In this document: in pieces, positions 11,992-23,484 of the stretch
Position numbering within the stretch: position 1 is the first letter of the stretch
Layout of the letters: each line of letters opens with the position of its first letter
Source: Iris pallida
Lineage: Eukaryota > Streptophyta > Magnoliopsida > Asparagales > Iridaceae
Reading direction: 5' to 3'
Length of the DNA: 64,000 nucleotides
NCBI GenBank assembly: GCA_029216955.1
Contig: JANAVB010005597.1
Coordinates: 43,269,535 to 43,333,534 of the forward strand
Program-made: the position numbers and the translations under genes
The notes under the pieces: generated by a model
Told to the model about the DNA's origin: nothing
The model's input: only the letters and a program-made list of their open reading frames with translations
Databases searched by the model: none

Positions 11992-14679
11992 TGTCACGCC
12001 CCAGAACCAAAATACTGGAGAGCGGGGGACAGACACAGCCAGCTACGTATATTAAAATGAATTCCACCTCGATACACGGTCACGGCTGTCTAGATACATG
12101 AGGGTTTAACTACAAGTCAATAGTCTCTTAAGGTCAAAAATAAGCCTAGTGTCTTAATCTCAAGCAAACAAGTAAATGTAACAAGATGGTAGATCATCAG
12201 ACATACAAAGTAAGGCGTCCCCTACATTACATATTCAGAAGATTATGAAGCTAGTCATACAAAATGCGAAGACTAGCAAGAGTTTAAGTCATACATGATC
12301 AACCCTAGGATTTTTTTCAATCATGTTACAGCCCGTAGGCAGACAGTGAGTAAAGTTGCAAACGAGCTAACACTTGCTCGGCGGCTAAACGCCTCAAAAG
12401 AATAATTTACAATGGAGTGAGAGAGCAAAATAAAACCCACTCGTTGCCAGGGGTGCGCCTAGTGTTCACCATCTGGCTGGAAGGCTGGGAGATCCTCGGG
12501 TCCTACTCCGAAATCTGGTCATACAAAACCAGCTGGATCAGACCCTAGAAAGAGCAAGTGCCATAAGGGAGGCTTCACTTAAGAACTAAAACCAGCAATT
12601 AGCACAAAAATACAATTATATAATAAAAGACTGGAGATATGGAAAGTCATTATGATATACGATAAAATAACCATGGGACTATTCAGATCACCAAGTTACA
12701 ACCCTTAAACCAAATAAGGACCGGGGTTGTAACCATTCATCTGAACGGAACTTGATTTTCCATCATTTATCGATAAAGTAAAACACAAGCAATTAGGTCA
12801 TGTAACACTTATACAGGATCAGGACAAGACTAGACTGGGCTACATCCATCAATCATGGCCAAGCAAAGAGTACGACTTGATACTTTAACTAGCTAGGGTT
12901 ATCACAAGTCTAATTACTATCAAGATGCAATGAGATGTTCCAGCAGTCACAGGCCCTGCAGCTATCCAGGTTATCCAGGCAAGATTGATTATCAAAGTTA
13001 TCCAGAATTATTAGATGGCTTAAAGTGCAACACATAACAGTGTGCCTTGTACTTGTTTCATGAGTGTGTCTCACATGACAGTGGACTGGAAATATGTCCT
13101 ACTCGACGGCAGGCTACAAGTCCATCAGGTGTGGCCGGAATAACGGGATCGCCTGTAACTGGGAAAATCTCCCTTAGAATGAACTACTTGATTAATCTAG
13201 TCATTAATCTTAGTCAAATTCAGTATGAATCCCTGACCGTGGTAACGAGGGACTCACATCCTAGACATGATGCAAGACGAGACTAGACTAGTAGCTTTTA
13301 CAGACAAGATCGACCAAAACAATCACCAACGGTGTCAAGACGAGAATGTTCTTAGCATGTCAAGTTAGCCGTCGCAACATCATTCAAGGTTACATGTCAA
13401 GATTACTTAGCAGGTCAATATAACCGTCGTAACGGTGTTCATGAGTTCATGTCAGGATTACTTGTCAGGGGCGCACCACAACGGGTCACCATCATGTCAT
13501 GTTACTTGTACTTATTACTCGTTAGGAGTGCGCCACGACGGGCCACTATCATGAGTTGCCACAAAATCATGCCGTGTACAGATTATCATTACAATATTGA
13601 CATATCATGATTATATCGAGTTCATGTCAAAAAGGCGTAAGGATATAATAAGGGGTGCCACGTGCCCAATAAAGGTGAATCTAGGACAATGGATGCCAGG
13701 GCCACACTGCGCCGGACAAGGGGGTAAGATACGCTAGTGCTAAGAAGCCTCCGGACAGGGGAGTACGCCAAAGAAGTATGCATAAAGGACGTCCGCGTAA
13801 AAGAATACGCGTGAAGGAATACGCGTAAAGGAGTACGCGCGAAGGAATACGCGTAAAGGAGTACGTGCGAAAGAATACGCGTAAAAGAGTACGCGCGTAA
13901 AAAGAGTACGCGTGAAGGAATACGCGTAAAACTTGTTTTACGTCAAGGCATTGTAGACTTTGTTTACGCGTAAAAAGGATTCACGTTGATACGAATAAAC
14001 GTGGGCGTAGAGTTTGATATTACGTGAGCACGTATAAACGTGGGCGTAGAGCTTGATATTACGCGAGCACGTATAAACGTGGGCGTAGGAAATCTCCAGT
14101 ACTCCAAACTCCATGAAACATTCAATCTAAGCCAAAAATGGGACTTCCATAGATCAAAAATGGGGTAGAACGAAATTCTCTACAACATGGAACAACCAAA
14201 ACTTGAAAATAAGAAAGTTTGATAGATCAAAACCCAAGAAATCATAAAATGCAACAAACTTAGATCTACAAGAAATAAACCATGGAAATGGAAAATGCTA
14301 ACTAAAGTGTCTTAAAATCTCGTGAGAAAGACAATGGAACAACAAAATGGAGTTCCTCCATGAAGCAAGTTGCACTTGCCTAAGCCTCTCTCTTGGTAGG
14401 TGGAGAGAGTTATGAGGAAGAAGAAGAGTAAATGAAAAGTAAGAAGTAATGAAGAGAGAGAGAAATGGTTGGTGGGTTTTAAATGGAGATTGTGGTAGGT
14501 AGGGGATTAGGTTCATGATGAACCACCCTAAACCAAAACAAACGAATCCAAGCCGAACCCAAGTCAAGATAAACCAAAATAAACCAAGTCATGCAAGATT
14601 AAGCTAGACAGGTCTGATTACGGGTCGGAACTCCGTACACGTATATTGAAAATACGTATAACGAAAAACAGAGGAGACA
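11992..14679 (-). mobile_element. Solo LTR, copy A of the 3-kb LTR family (2688 bp)
   Basis: It begins TGTCACGCCCCAGAACC and ends GGAGACA. The flanking 5-mers are CTTTC (11987-11991) and CTTTT (14680-14684), a TSD with one mismatch. Reversed, its end (CTGGTTCTGGGGCGTGACA-like) matches the ends of copies B (46503-49551) and C (53780-56829). There is no primer-binding site or retroviral-type coding region, so this looks like a solo LTR left by LTR-LTR recombination. It is the most diverged and shortest of the three copies. Confidence 0.8.
13777..14095. repeat. Tandem arrays inside LTR copy A
   Basis: About 14-bp units of the AAGGAGTACGCGCG / AAGGAATACGCGT type run from 13777 to 13925. Three copies of a roughly 39-bp unit containing ATAAACGTGGGCGTAG follow at about 14005-14090. 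Reading in LTR sense, this lies roughly 0.6-0.9 kb from the 5' end, the same place as the unrelated arrays of copies B and C. Confidence 0.85.
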
Positions 14680-14713
14680 CTTTTCCAATCCGATAATTCC
14701 GCGAACCAAACTA

Positions 14714-15512
14714 GGTCTCGTTTGGTTCGAAGAATCTCTGGGTTGAAAAAGGAAAGTGATTACTTTCCTATGTTTTTGTGCCAAAGGAATTAAGGAGAAA
14801 AGAAAAGTAATTTTCAATGGAAGAAAAATTAGGAGGAAAAGTGATTACATCCATCCAAATAAGGAATCGCTTTCCCACATTGAAGTAATCACTTTTCTTT
14901 TCAAATTCTTTGACATTTTTAAACATCGAAAAGAAAAATCAATAAAAAATTAAATTTTCCAAAAGAAAGAAAATGACAAAGAGTTAATTTTCTTTCAGAA
15001 AATTTACTCTAGAATAACGAATTTAAGCTTAATTGGCTGTAGGATACCAAGTTTCGGGAAATTACAAGAAGGATAACATTCCGACAGACCATCTGGCGGA
15101 AATTGAGCGCGCTCAATTTCCGCCAGACAGTCTGTCGGAAATTGAGGCAGGGGGGGGAGGGGGGGGCACGTGGCGACGGATGCGGCTTCTGTTAATTTCG
15201 TATTTTTTTTTTTTTTTTCTTTCTTCACCCAACGGCTATGATAATGGATACATCATTTTTTGTTTTTTTTCCCTCTGCAAACAAGTTACCCCTTCCCCTC
15301 TGCAAACGAATGCCCCACCCCCCGCTCAATTTCCGACAGACTGTCTGGCGGAAATTGAGCGCGCTCAATTTCCGCCAGATGGTCTGGCGGAATGTTATCC
15401 TTCTTGTAATTTTCCGAAACTTGGTATCCTACAGCCAATTAAGCTTAAATTCGTTATTCTACAGTAAATTTTCTGATTTTCTTTTCCTTTCATTCTGCGG
15501 ACCAAACAAGAG
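14714..15512. mobile_element. Tourist-type MITE split by a MULE-type MITE
   Basis: The left end GGTCTCGTTTGGTTCG and the right end CGGACCAAACAAGAG followed by TAA (15513-15515) form inverted ends like the neighbouring Tourist-type element. A 480-bp MITE is inserted at 14996-15475. The host MITE itself is about 310 bp. Confidence 0.7.
14996..15475. mobile_element. MULE-type MITE, perfect 9-bp TSD, two 36-bp palindromes
   Basis: The ends CAGAAAATTTACT are inverted repeats, with pairing continuing for about 110 bp (including GGCTGTAGGATACCAAG). The TSD ATTTTCTTT is perfect (14987-14995 and 15476-15484). A perfect 36-bp palindrome with centre GAGCGCGCTC occurs at 15092-15127 and again at 15344-15379. 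A poly-G/poly-T rich core separates the arms. It is non-coding. Confidence 0.85.
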
Positions 15513-15608
15513 TAAATAAGGTTATCGAAATGGTGTGTTATCCCTAACATCTTTCGAAAGATAATTTGGGTATCAAAGAAACCATATTTTTTTAAAAAGG
15601 TTATAGCC

Positions 15609-15893
15609 CTACCCATAGTAATCTTCACATTCCTTTTGATCTGTGTAGCTATTCTTCAACAAAATCTTAACCTCTCGAATACTAATAGACATCTCATCTA
15701 AGATTCTCCATTGGTCTGAGTTTTTCTTTTCTTTTCTTGAGGACCTTAGGAGTTTGGGATTCATATTCTCTGATCCTGAGAACTTTACAGCTCTCAAATC
15801 CCAACCGGCATGCTTGTAAATCCAAGGTTTTGAATTTGTCTCCTCTCTATGAGAATTAGAATCCCAGCTCCTGCATATTGCAGTTCGTAGGAA
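15609..15893 (-). pseudogene. Possible gene fragment or terminal exon, unrecognised protein
   Basis: The minus strand is open for 94 codons and ends in a stop at 15609-15611. The encoded peptide has ordinary protein composition, unlike the low-complexity frames around it; it includes KPWIYKHAGWDLRAVKFSG and QWRILDEMSISIREVKILL. No start methionine is needed if it is an exon; candidate AG acceptors exist near 15872 and 15937. I do not recognise the family. It could be the last exon of a captured or decayed gene. A short minus-strand frame at about 16010-16090 might be a second exon but is not supported. Confidence 0.3.
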
Positions 15894-15899
15894 TTAAGT

Positions 15900-16929
15900 G
15901 TGGGTATTGGTAGTGATATCTTCTTCTGAAAAAAAGTCAAATATTAATTAAACAACGACCAAAACAATAATAATGCACTCCTGTAATTGTTAATTAGGGA
16001 CAAACATCTCGCGGATCCGACAAGTAGGCAACACGACGCCTTTGCATTGCATTCATGCAGTTGTCGTGAAAATTGGGAGAGAAAATGAATCCTTGAATGA
16101 AATATTCGTGGCATCAGTGTGCAGCTAGCAATCACTTCATCAATATATAACAAGAGTTTGGCTAGATTTTCCTCTTCGCTAATGTTTTACTTTTGTTGTC
16201 ACTTTTCATCCTAGAGAGGTCAACTATAGAAAAGGAAATTAAATTAATTCTTTGCAATTTTTATGGATATAAAAAATTATAATTTTTATCATTTTTTTTC
16301 CGGAGTATGAAAATGACAGAAATATAGTCAAATTAACCGTTGAGTATGGATGGTTTATTTTTGTAATAAATGTAGAAAGTTGGAAGAGAAAATGAATCCT
16401 TGGTGGGTTCACGAACCATTTCTCTCTTTATTTTCATTTAGCTATTTTTCTTTCATATACCTTTATTTTTACATTCAAACACATAAAATGAAGAACGCTG
16501 CTAGGTTGGCATGCCTGCAGGGCTGGTCCACGCTAGTTTACGCCTACGTGGCTGGCAGCCATTGGCTCTCCCGTCTGAGGTGGGCCCAGGTTAGCAGTGG
16601 GGGGTAATGGCTGTCCGTCACGCGGACGCGGACCAGGCCCGCAGACGGACAAAATAGACTTTCCGTAAAATGAATGACTTATTTTTTCAACAAATTGTGG
16701 CTTAATAGAAACATTTATACTTGTAATATAATGAGAATTTTTTCCTATAAAATAATTATGTGGAATTATTTTATTTTTTACATATTTTTCACGATGTAAT
16801 CAAATGCACCATTAACTTTTTTTCTTTCCTAGCTAATCCTTTCATTTGACATTCAAAACACAAATAAATGACTTATCTTTTTCAATATTCTAATTCTGCA
16901 AACCAAACGAGGCCTAATAGAAACATTTA
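15900..16929. other. Intergenic, degraded MITE ends
   Basis: A Tourist-type right end (AACCAAACGAGGCC then TAA) is at 16901-16917 without a clear left partner. The flank AATAGAAACATTTATAC at about 16694 resembles the sequence that surrounds the next MITE, suggesting a short local duplication. No gene was recognised. Confidence 0.45.
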
Positions 16930-17212
16930 GGGTCTGCTTGGCAATTACCGGGGGTAGCAGTTATGAGATGTTTTTAGAGTACCGGTTATGAGCGGTTATG
17001 AGGGGTCCGGTTTTGGATGGTTTTTAAGTAGCGGCTTTTAAACCAGTCCAATCCATGCTTGGTAATTCACTAACGAGCGTTCAGAAATTTTTTTACACGA
17101 ATAAATTAAATAGGGAAGGGTATCGGTAGTTATAATTATATCTATTTTTGTGAGGATATAAATGGAATAAAAAAATAAAGCCGCTCAAAAACCGCCGATT
17201 TGGGGTGTTTAC

Positions 17213-18872
17213 TGTAGTGCCCCGTCCCTACATCGTGCCCCGTTTCCGTCCACGGGGTGCACGAGAAAGGAACACTGTCGCTATCGATTCGGTCGGTACC
17301 GATAGGTCGGAATCGGCCGAGTCGATCAAACGGGAACGGTTGAATTAAGATCCATTCCACGTTATGGAATGGTTTCTTCGGAACCAAGTCCCATATTCAG
17401 CGGGTTGCGCCTCGAGGATTGGCTCTGCGGCTGAGTCGGGAGAGACCTCCCGTTGCTCTGATTTTCATGCCGTACTTGATTTGGCTTTGACTTTGGTTTT
17501 CGTAAATGCGTTTTTCGTGAATGTTTTCGATGGGTTTTCGTGACGCGTTTTCGAGCTTCGCATTCATATCGAATATCCTTGAATTATACATTGTTCTAAT
17601 CAGTTGCTTATGCGATTGCAGGTGATCGCGTAGGTGACGTCAGCGCAGCCAACCGGTCGCTCGCGTGAAGCAAGCCTAAGGCGAGTGGCTGACCTCCTTC
17701 GTCACGTCCCTCTACTTCAAAACTCAATATGTGAAGTAAATGAATGCTTGTCATAATAGTATAGAATCAAAGAAATCGTGGCACGATTCTTCACGAAACA
17801 CTTGCTATCAAACTGCCGGTTTTGAAAATGGAAAACGTGTTTCTTACGCAAATCCACTTAGCCTATGCAAAATAATGAATGAATCGATTAACGTTTATCG
17901 CAACGATACGGTCAAGTAAGCAAATCAACTAAGTCCAAAGAAAAACGGTCATTGGACAACTTGTCGACAAGGTGAAGTTTCCTCAAACGGTTGCCTAGGC
18001 TAAGGGACCGATTCGGCCCGGGAGGAACGAGTGTAGCAGCGCCAACCCTTCATCGGCGCGAGTTATACGGGCACTTTCGCACAGGGCTCGCTACCCGACG
18101 CGAAAGGGGCATCGTCTAACCAAATGCTATAGTCCGCGATGGCTTGACATTGCCAGTGGCCTTCATACCCCCTTCACTGCTTAACAGGTGCACGGGACAC
18201 GGAAGGAACATGATAGTTGCTTAATGATATTCAATTTCACATGCTTGCCTCAAAACATGTTAACATGCAAATCGAACAGGATGGTTAGAAAGATCATTGA
18301 AATAGCTAGCTAACATGTTTACGAAACTTCTTGAATCAAATGCAAAGCTTGGATTTAATTAGCCATTCGCCAGTACATGTGTTTCGTGCTGATCCTCGCT
18401 CTTTGCAGGTCCCACGAACCAGGAAGGACGCACCAGCTAGCTCGGCAGCGTTCGTGACTTTTGAAGCTTCGGCCGTGCGTCGAAGACTTACTCTGCGACT
18501 CCACTTTTGAAGGCTCTCGACAGTCCAAGGAAAATGACTCAGCGTCCCTCCCATCCAGGTCAATGGAGTACTTGTGTATATTGAGGGATGTGTGCAATGT
18601 ATGGAACGGCTATCTCATCGGCACTCTTTTGTAATCGAGTCATGTTGTAGTCCGTGCGGCAATGAGTCTTATATCGGAGTCTGTAAAAGATGTTCATTAT
18701 CAATAAAGATCAAGTTTCCTTTACTTTTTGTGTGTATCAATTTGTCTGCGTACCCTCTTAGATCTCGTGTCTCGGATTACCTTATGACTAGGCCTTGTGC
18801 GATCGCAAATTAGGTTCGCACGACATCACGCCCGGGGGACGACTATTGATTCGACGAAATCGGGACGTGACA
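17213..18872 (+). repeat. Left LTR of the gypsy element (1660 bp)
   Basis: TG...CA ends (TGTAGTGCCCC / GGGACGTGACA). A likely polyadenylation signal AATAAAGATC lies near 18700. Over the first roughly 380 bp I count 12 differences from the right LTR, 10 of them transitions. Confidence 0.95.
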
Positions 18873-18875
18873 TAA

Positions 18876-18887
18876 TGGTATCAGAGC
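18876..18887 (+). other. Primer-binding site (initiator tRNA-Met)
   Basis: TGGTATCAGAGC lies three bases after the left LTR. This is complementary to the 3' end of plant initiator tRNA-Met, the usual primer for plant gypsy elements. Confidence 0.95.
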
Positions 18888-19024
18888 ATGGCTTTACGTC
18901 CTTGGCCTCCAATGTCGAGTTCTAGTCTCCAACCGTTGACCTCGTGTCGATGAGATGAGTTGTTCCATATGCTGAACCCAGGACATTTTCCAAAACTAAC
19001 GAGAGTTGCTTTCTTTTCCCTGCA

Positions 19025-20278
19025 GTTACGGGAGCTCAGGCGGAAGACGAGACGAGCGCTTCCAGCGGCTCGAGTGCTTCTAGACCCGGGCATTTCGTCA
19101 ACCCAACGGGAATGACGCCTACCGTAGCCGGACCTTCCGGCGACCCGATGCAACGTATGCTGCAGATGCTTGAAATGCAGCAACGTCAAAATGAGCTCCA
19201 TCGTCAGCAAGCGGAGGCTCGTCAGACTCAATTTGAGAATCGGTTCGAGGCTCAATTCAAGCTGCAGTAGCAGCAGCTGAATACCCTCCAGTAAATTGTA
19301 CAGTCGGTCGTGGGCAACTACAACAATTCAACGATGACACCTGCCGTGACCCAGCCTGCGGTTCGATCCAATGAAGCTGAACCAGAGGCGCCCGTGCTCT
19401 CACCTGCAGCACCGAGAAGTTCTAACTTCGACGTGTCAAAATTCACGAAAAGATGCCGCACTTTCTTCAACGGCACAGAAGATCCCTCCGTGACGATCGA
19501 CTGGTTGGAGGAGCTGGAAGACAAGTTCGAGCTGCTGGGTGTCGAGGACTCGAAGAAAGTCGCGTGTGCTCAACTTTTACTTCGAATGAACGCGCACGAT
19601 TGGTGGGCTGTGCAGAAGCGGGCTATTCGACGTGAAGACGAGACGGCGGCGATCTCATAGGCGACATTCAGAAATGCGTTCGAGAACGAATATCTTTCTG
19701 CAGCCGTGCGACAGGAGAAAGAAAATGAGTTTATGCAGTTGACGCAAGGGAATATGACTGTACGACAGTATGCGGCCAAATTCAAGAAACTGGCCAAGTT
19801 TGCTGGAGACTATTTACCTACAACTGCAAGTCGAGCAAAACGATTTGTCGTGGGCCTGCGTTCCACTATCCGTGCTCATGTCTCGGTGCCGGAATACAAA
19901 ACTGTGGGCGAGGCACTCAACCACGCCATCCGTCTGGAGTCCGAGTATCCTCCTACTACTACCGACAATGTTCACCTTAATAACAAACGCCATAGTAATG
20001 CGGGAGGCAACAACGCACATAAGCGTCAATATCGCGGCAACCAGGCGAAGGAACGAATGGTCTGCAATTTTTGCCACAAGGACGGGCACCTGGATACTGA
20101 GTGCCGACTCAAGTACAGAGTATGTTTCGCGTGCGGCAAAAGAGATCACCTCGTAAGGGACTGCCCGGAAGCTACGTCGAACCAGCGCCCCCCGCAACAT
20201 CAACAAAACCGAGGCCAAGCACCTCGGGCTCCACCGACCGCACAACAGAATGGCCAGGACCGTTGCCCTAATGCTTAG
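19025..20278 (+). pseudogene. Gag polyprotein region, broken by stops
   Basis: One continuous frame runs through this region but is interrupted by stops at 19268 (TAG), 19292 (TAA), 19658 (TAG) and 20276 (TAG). The middle part has the retrotransposon gag core (FFNGTEDP, WLEELEDKFE, LTQGNMTVRQYAAKF). Two CCHC zinc knuckles follow (CNFCHKDGHLDTEC and CFACGKRDHLVRDC). The start codon is unclear. The protein would form the particle that packages element RNA; here it cannot be made full length. Confidence 0.9.
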
Positions 20279-23200
20279 GGCCGCGTCTACACCATGACTC
20301 GGGACGAAGCGTTTGCATCTGATACAGTCGTGACAGGTATACTGCAATTCAATAATAAACCTGCTTGTGTATTGTTTGATTCAGGTGCCACGCATAGTTT
20401 TATATCGGCGGACTTTGCCGCCGAGCACAAATTTACCTTGACACCACTAGGCCTCGACCTCACTGTTAATGTACCGTCGGGCATGCCACTACTTGCAAAC
20501 TTAGTCTGCGGAGACGGAATCATCTGTATAGGTGGTCAAAAGGTCAGTTTCGATGCGATAGTTCTAAATATTAAGGACTACGATATCATTCTGGGGATGG
20601 ATTGGCTCGGTCCGTACAACACAACCATAGACTGCGCTGAAAAGAAGGTCATATTTCGCATACCTGGAGTGCCTGAATTCTGCTACTCGTGTGGTGAGGC
20701 GTTTGAGACATGCGACAGGATGGTGCAAACGCGGGTCAGACCGACGTTGTGGCAGAATTCCCCGATGTGTTCCCGGACGAGCTGCCCGGCATGCCGCCCG
20801 GTCGAGAGATTGAGTTCACTATCGATACCTTCTCCAACACTCAACCGATCTCGAAGACCCCGTACAGAATGGCCCCTACAGAGCTTAAGGAACTCAAGGT
20901 GCAGTTACAAGAATTGTTCGACAAGGGATTCATCCGACCCAGCGTCTCGCCCTGGGGAGCGCCCGTGCTGTTTGTCAAGAAGAAGGATGGCTCTATGCGT
21001 CTTTGTATCGACTACCGCGAGCTGAATAAAGCCACCGTCCGGAACAAATACCTCCTGCCCCGCATAGACGATCTGTTTGATCAGCTTCAAGGAGCCACAG
21101 TATTCTCTAAAATTGATCTGCGTTCGGGTTACCATCAACTCAAGATCAAGCTGGACGATGTACCGAAGTCTGCCTTCCGCACTCGATACGGCCATTACGA
21201 GTTTCTGGTAATGCCGTTCGACCTAACGAATGCCCCTGCCGCTTTCATGGATTTAATAAATCGAGTGTTCCAACCATTCCTCGACAAGTTCGTAGTAGTC
21301 TTTATCGACGATATACTCGTCTACTCGAAGAATAGGCAGCAACACACTGAGCATCTGCAGACCGTGCTTCAGACCCTTCAAGAAAATCAACTATACGCGA
21401 AGCGAAGCAAATGTGAATTCTGGCTTAGCAACGTCGCATTCTTCGGACACATCATTGCTGCTGAAGGCATTACGGTCGACCCAAAGAAAGTTAAAGCCGT
21501 TGTCGATTGGAAATGGCCAGCGTTCGTCGACGAGATTCGAAGTTTTCTTGGCCTAGCGGGATACTACCGACGCTTCGTGAAAGACTTCGCGAAGATCGCA
21601 TCGCCTCTGACTCGCCTCACCCAGAAAGGAGTCGTATTTGACTGGTCAGACGACTGCGAAGCTTCATTCCAAGAATTAAAGCAACGGCTCGTCTCGGCCC
21701 CGATACTCGCACTTCCAGAAGGGACTGAGGGTTTTCAGATATTCAGCGACGCGTCCGGTCAGGACTTGGGGTGTGTGCTGATGCAACGGAACAAGGTGAT
21801 ATCTTTTGCTTCCCAACAGCTAAAGTCGCACGAGAAAAATTATCCCACGCACGACCTGGAGTTAGCGGCAATTGTGTTTGCGTTGAAATTGTGGCGTCAC
21901 TACCTCTATGGCGTGGCGTGCACGATCTACACCGATCATAAGAGCCTCAAGTATCTATTCACGCAGAGGAAACTGAACTTGCGGCAGAGGCGCTGGCTTG
22001 AACTGATCAAGGATTACGACTTGACTATCGACTATACGCCGGGAAAGGGAAATGTTGTGGCGGACGCCTTGAGTCGGAAGTACATTGCCTCGTTATCTAT
22101 CGACCCCAGACTGCTACATGACCTAGAAGAGATGGGCATCGAGCTCCGAGTCAGATTCCGGAATGTGCAGTTGGCAAAGTTGCAGTTAGAGCCGAGCTTG
22201 CTTGATAAGATCAAGACCACTCAGACGGACGATCCATACCTGAAGAAAGTGCGAGAGCCAATCTCGACGGGCAGGACGACCGACTTTGCGGAAGACGAAA
22301 CCGGCGTGCTTCGATTGAAGGGTAGGCTATGCGTTCCGGACAATTCAGAACTCAGAAAGGAGATCCTGTCGGAGGCCCACTATGCGAAATATACCTTGCA
22401 TTCCGGTAGCACGAAGATGTACAAGGACCTCCGCACAAACTTCTGGTGGCACGGGATAAAAAAAGATGTGACACTCTTCGTGTCGCAATGCATGGCCTGT
22501 CAGCAGGTGAAAGCTGAGCACCAAAGACCGGGCGGAGAGATGCAGAATCTGGCGATTCCAGAATGGAAGTGGCAGCATGTATGCATGGATTTCATTATTG
22601 GTCTGCCGAAGACGCCGCAGGAAAATGATGCTATCTGGGTCATCGTCGATCGATTAACCAAGTCAGCGCATTTTATTGCCATCAAAGTTACTTGGAGCGT
22701 TGATCGCCTGGCGCAGATATATCTTGATGAGATAGTACGACTGCACGGAGTTCCAGTATCCATCGTCTCTGATCAGGATTCACGGTTTATGTCGCGATTC
22801 TGGAGTAGCCTTCACTCGGCGCTGGGTACCAAGTTGCAGTTCAGCTCAGCTTACCATCCTCAGACCGACGGCCAAACAGAGCACGTCAATCAGATTCTCG
22901 AAGACATGCTACGACTCTGCACAATTGACTTCAAATCAAGCTGGGACAATCATCTACCTCTGGCAGAATTTGCATACAACAATAGCTATCAATCCAGCAT
23001 TCAAATGGCACCGTATGAAGCCTTGTACGATCGCAAGTGCCGATCACCCATTTGCTAGGACGAAGTCGGAGAGCGGCAGATTCTCGGTCCAGAACTGGTA
23101 GAACAGACCGTACAGAAAATTTGGCTCATTCGGGAAAGATTAAAGACCGCGCAGAATCATCAGAAAAGCTATGCAGACGTTCATCGTCGACCTCTCGAGT

Positions 23201-23439
23201 TTCAAGAAGGCGATCACGTGTTTCTCAAAGTGTCGCCCATGCGGGGAGTTACTCGGTTCGGTGCGAAAGAAAAATTGAGTCCGAGATTCGTTGGGCCGTT
23301 CAAAATACTCGAGCGGGTCGCCCCAGTGGCCTATAAAATTGCCTTACCGCCGGCGCTTGAAGGTGTACACAATGTCTTCCATGTCTCTCAACTGCGAAAG
23401 TATGTGCACGACCCGAACCACGTGGTAGATTTTGGCTAG
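20279..23439 (+). pseudogene. Pol region: protease, reverse transcriptase, RNase H, integrase
   Basis: The gag frame continues into an aspartic protease (LFDSGATHSF, near 20380). A frameshift between about 20690 and 20720 moves pol to another frame, open from 20710 to 23058. Reverse transcriptase has the catalytic [10 protein letters not shown] near 21301; the usual MPFGLTNAP motif reads MPFDLTNAP. RNase H residues appear in [14 protein letters not shown] and YTDHKSL. Integrase shows the HHCC region (HSGS...CMACQQ) and D, D, E in CMDFI, SDQDSRF and QTEHVN. A TAG at 23056 interrupts the integrase C-terminus, which continues in the same frame (FHVSQLRKY) to 23439. The order PR-RT-RH-INT is Ty3/gypsy. 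Confidence 0.95.
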
Positions 23440-23450
23440 CTGAGTTATGG

Positions 23451-23484
23451 TGTAGTGCCCCGTCCCTACATCGTGCCCCGTTTC
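23451..23484 (+). repeat. Right LTR of gypsy element, piece 1
   Basis: The first 34 bp of the right LTR, starting TGTAGTGCCCC, cut at GTTTC by the solo LTR at 23485. Confidence 0.95.

Larger units (their letters stand above)
11714..14713. mobile_element. Tourist-type MITE split by a solo LTR
   Basis: The left end is TAA followed by GGCCTCGTTTGGTTCGCGG; the right part ends CCGCGAACCAAAC at about 14710. The 2.69-kb LTR at 11992-14679 interrupts it. Without that insert the MITE would be about 310 bp. Its right end abuts the next Tourist-type element at about 14714, so the exact junction is ambiguous. Confidence 0.75.

Noticed and set aside
18574..18813. 79-residue frame in the gypsy left LTR, repeated at 33667
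   Set aside because: It is duplicated only because LTRs are duplicated. It lies in the non-coding LTR and has no known domain.
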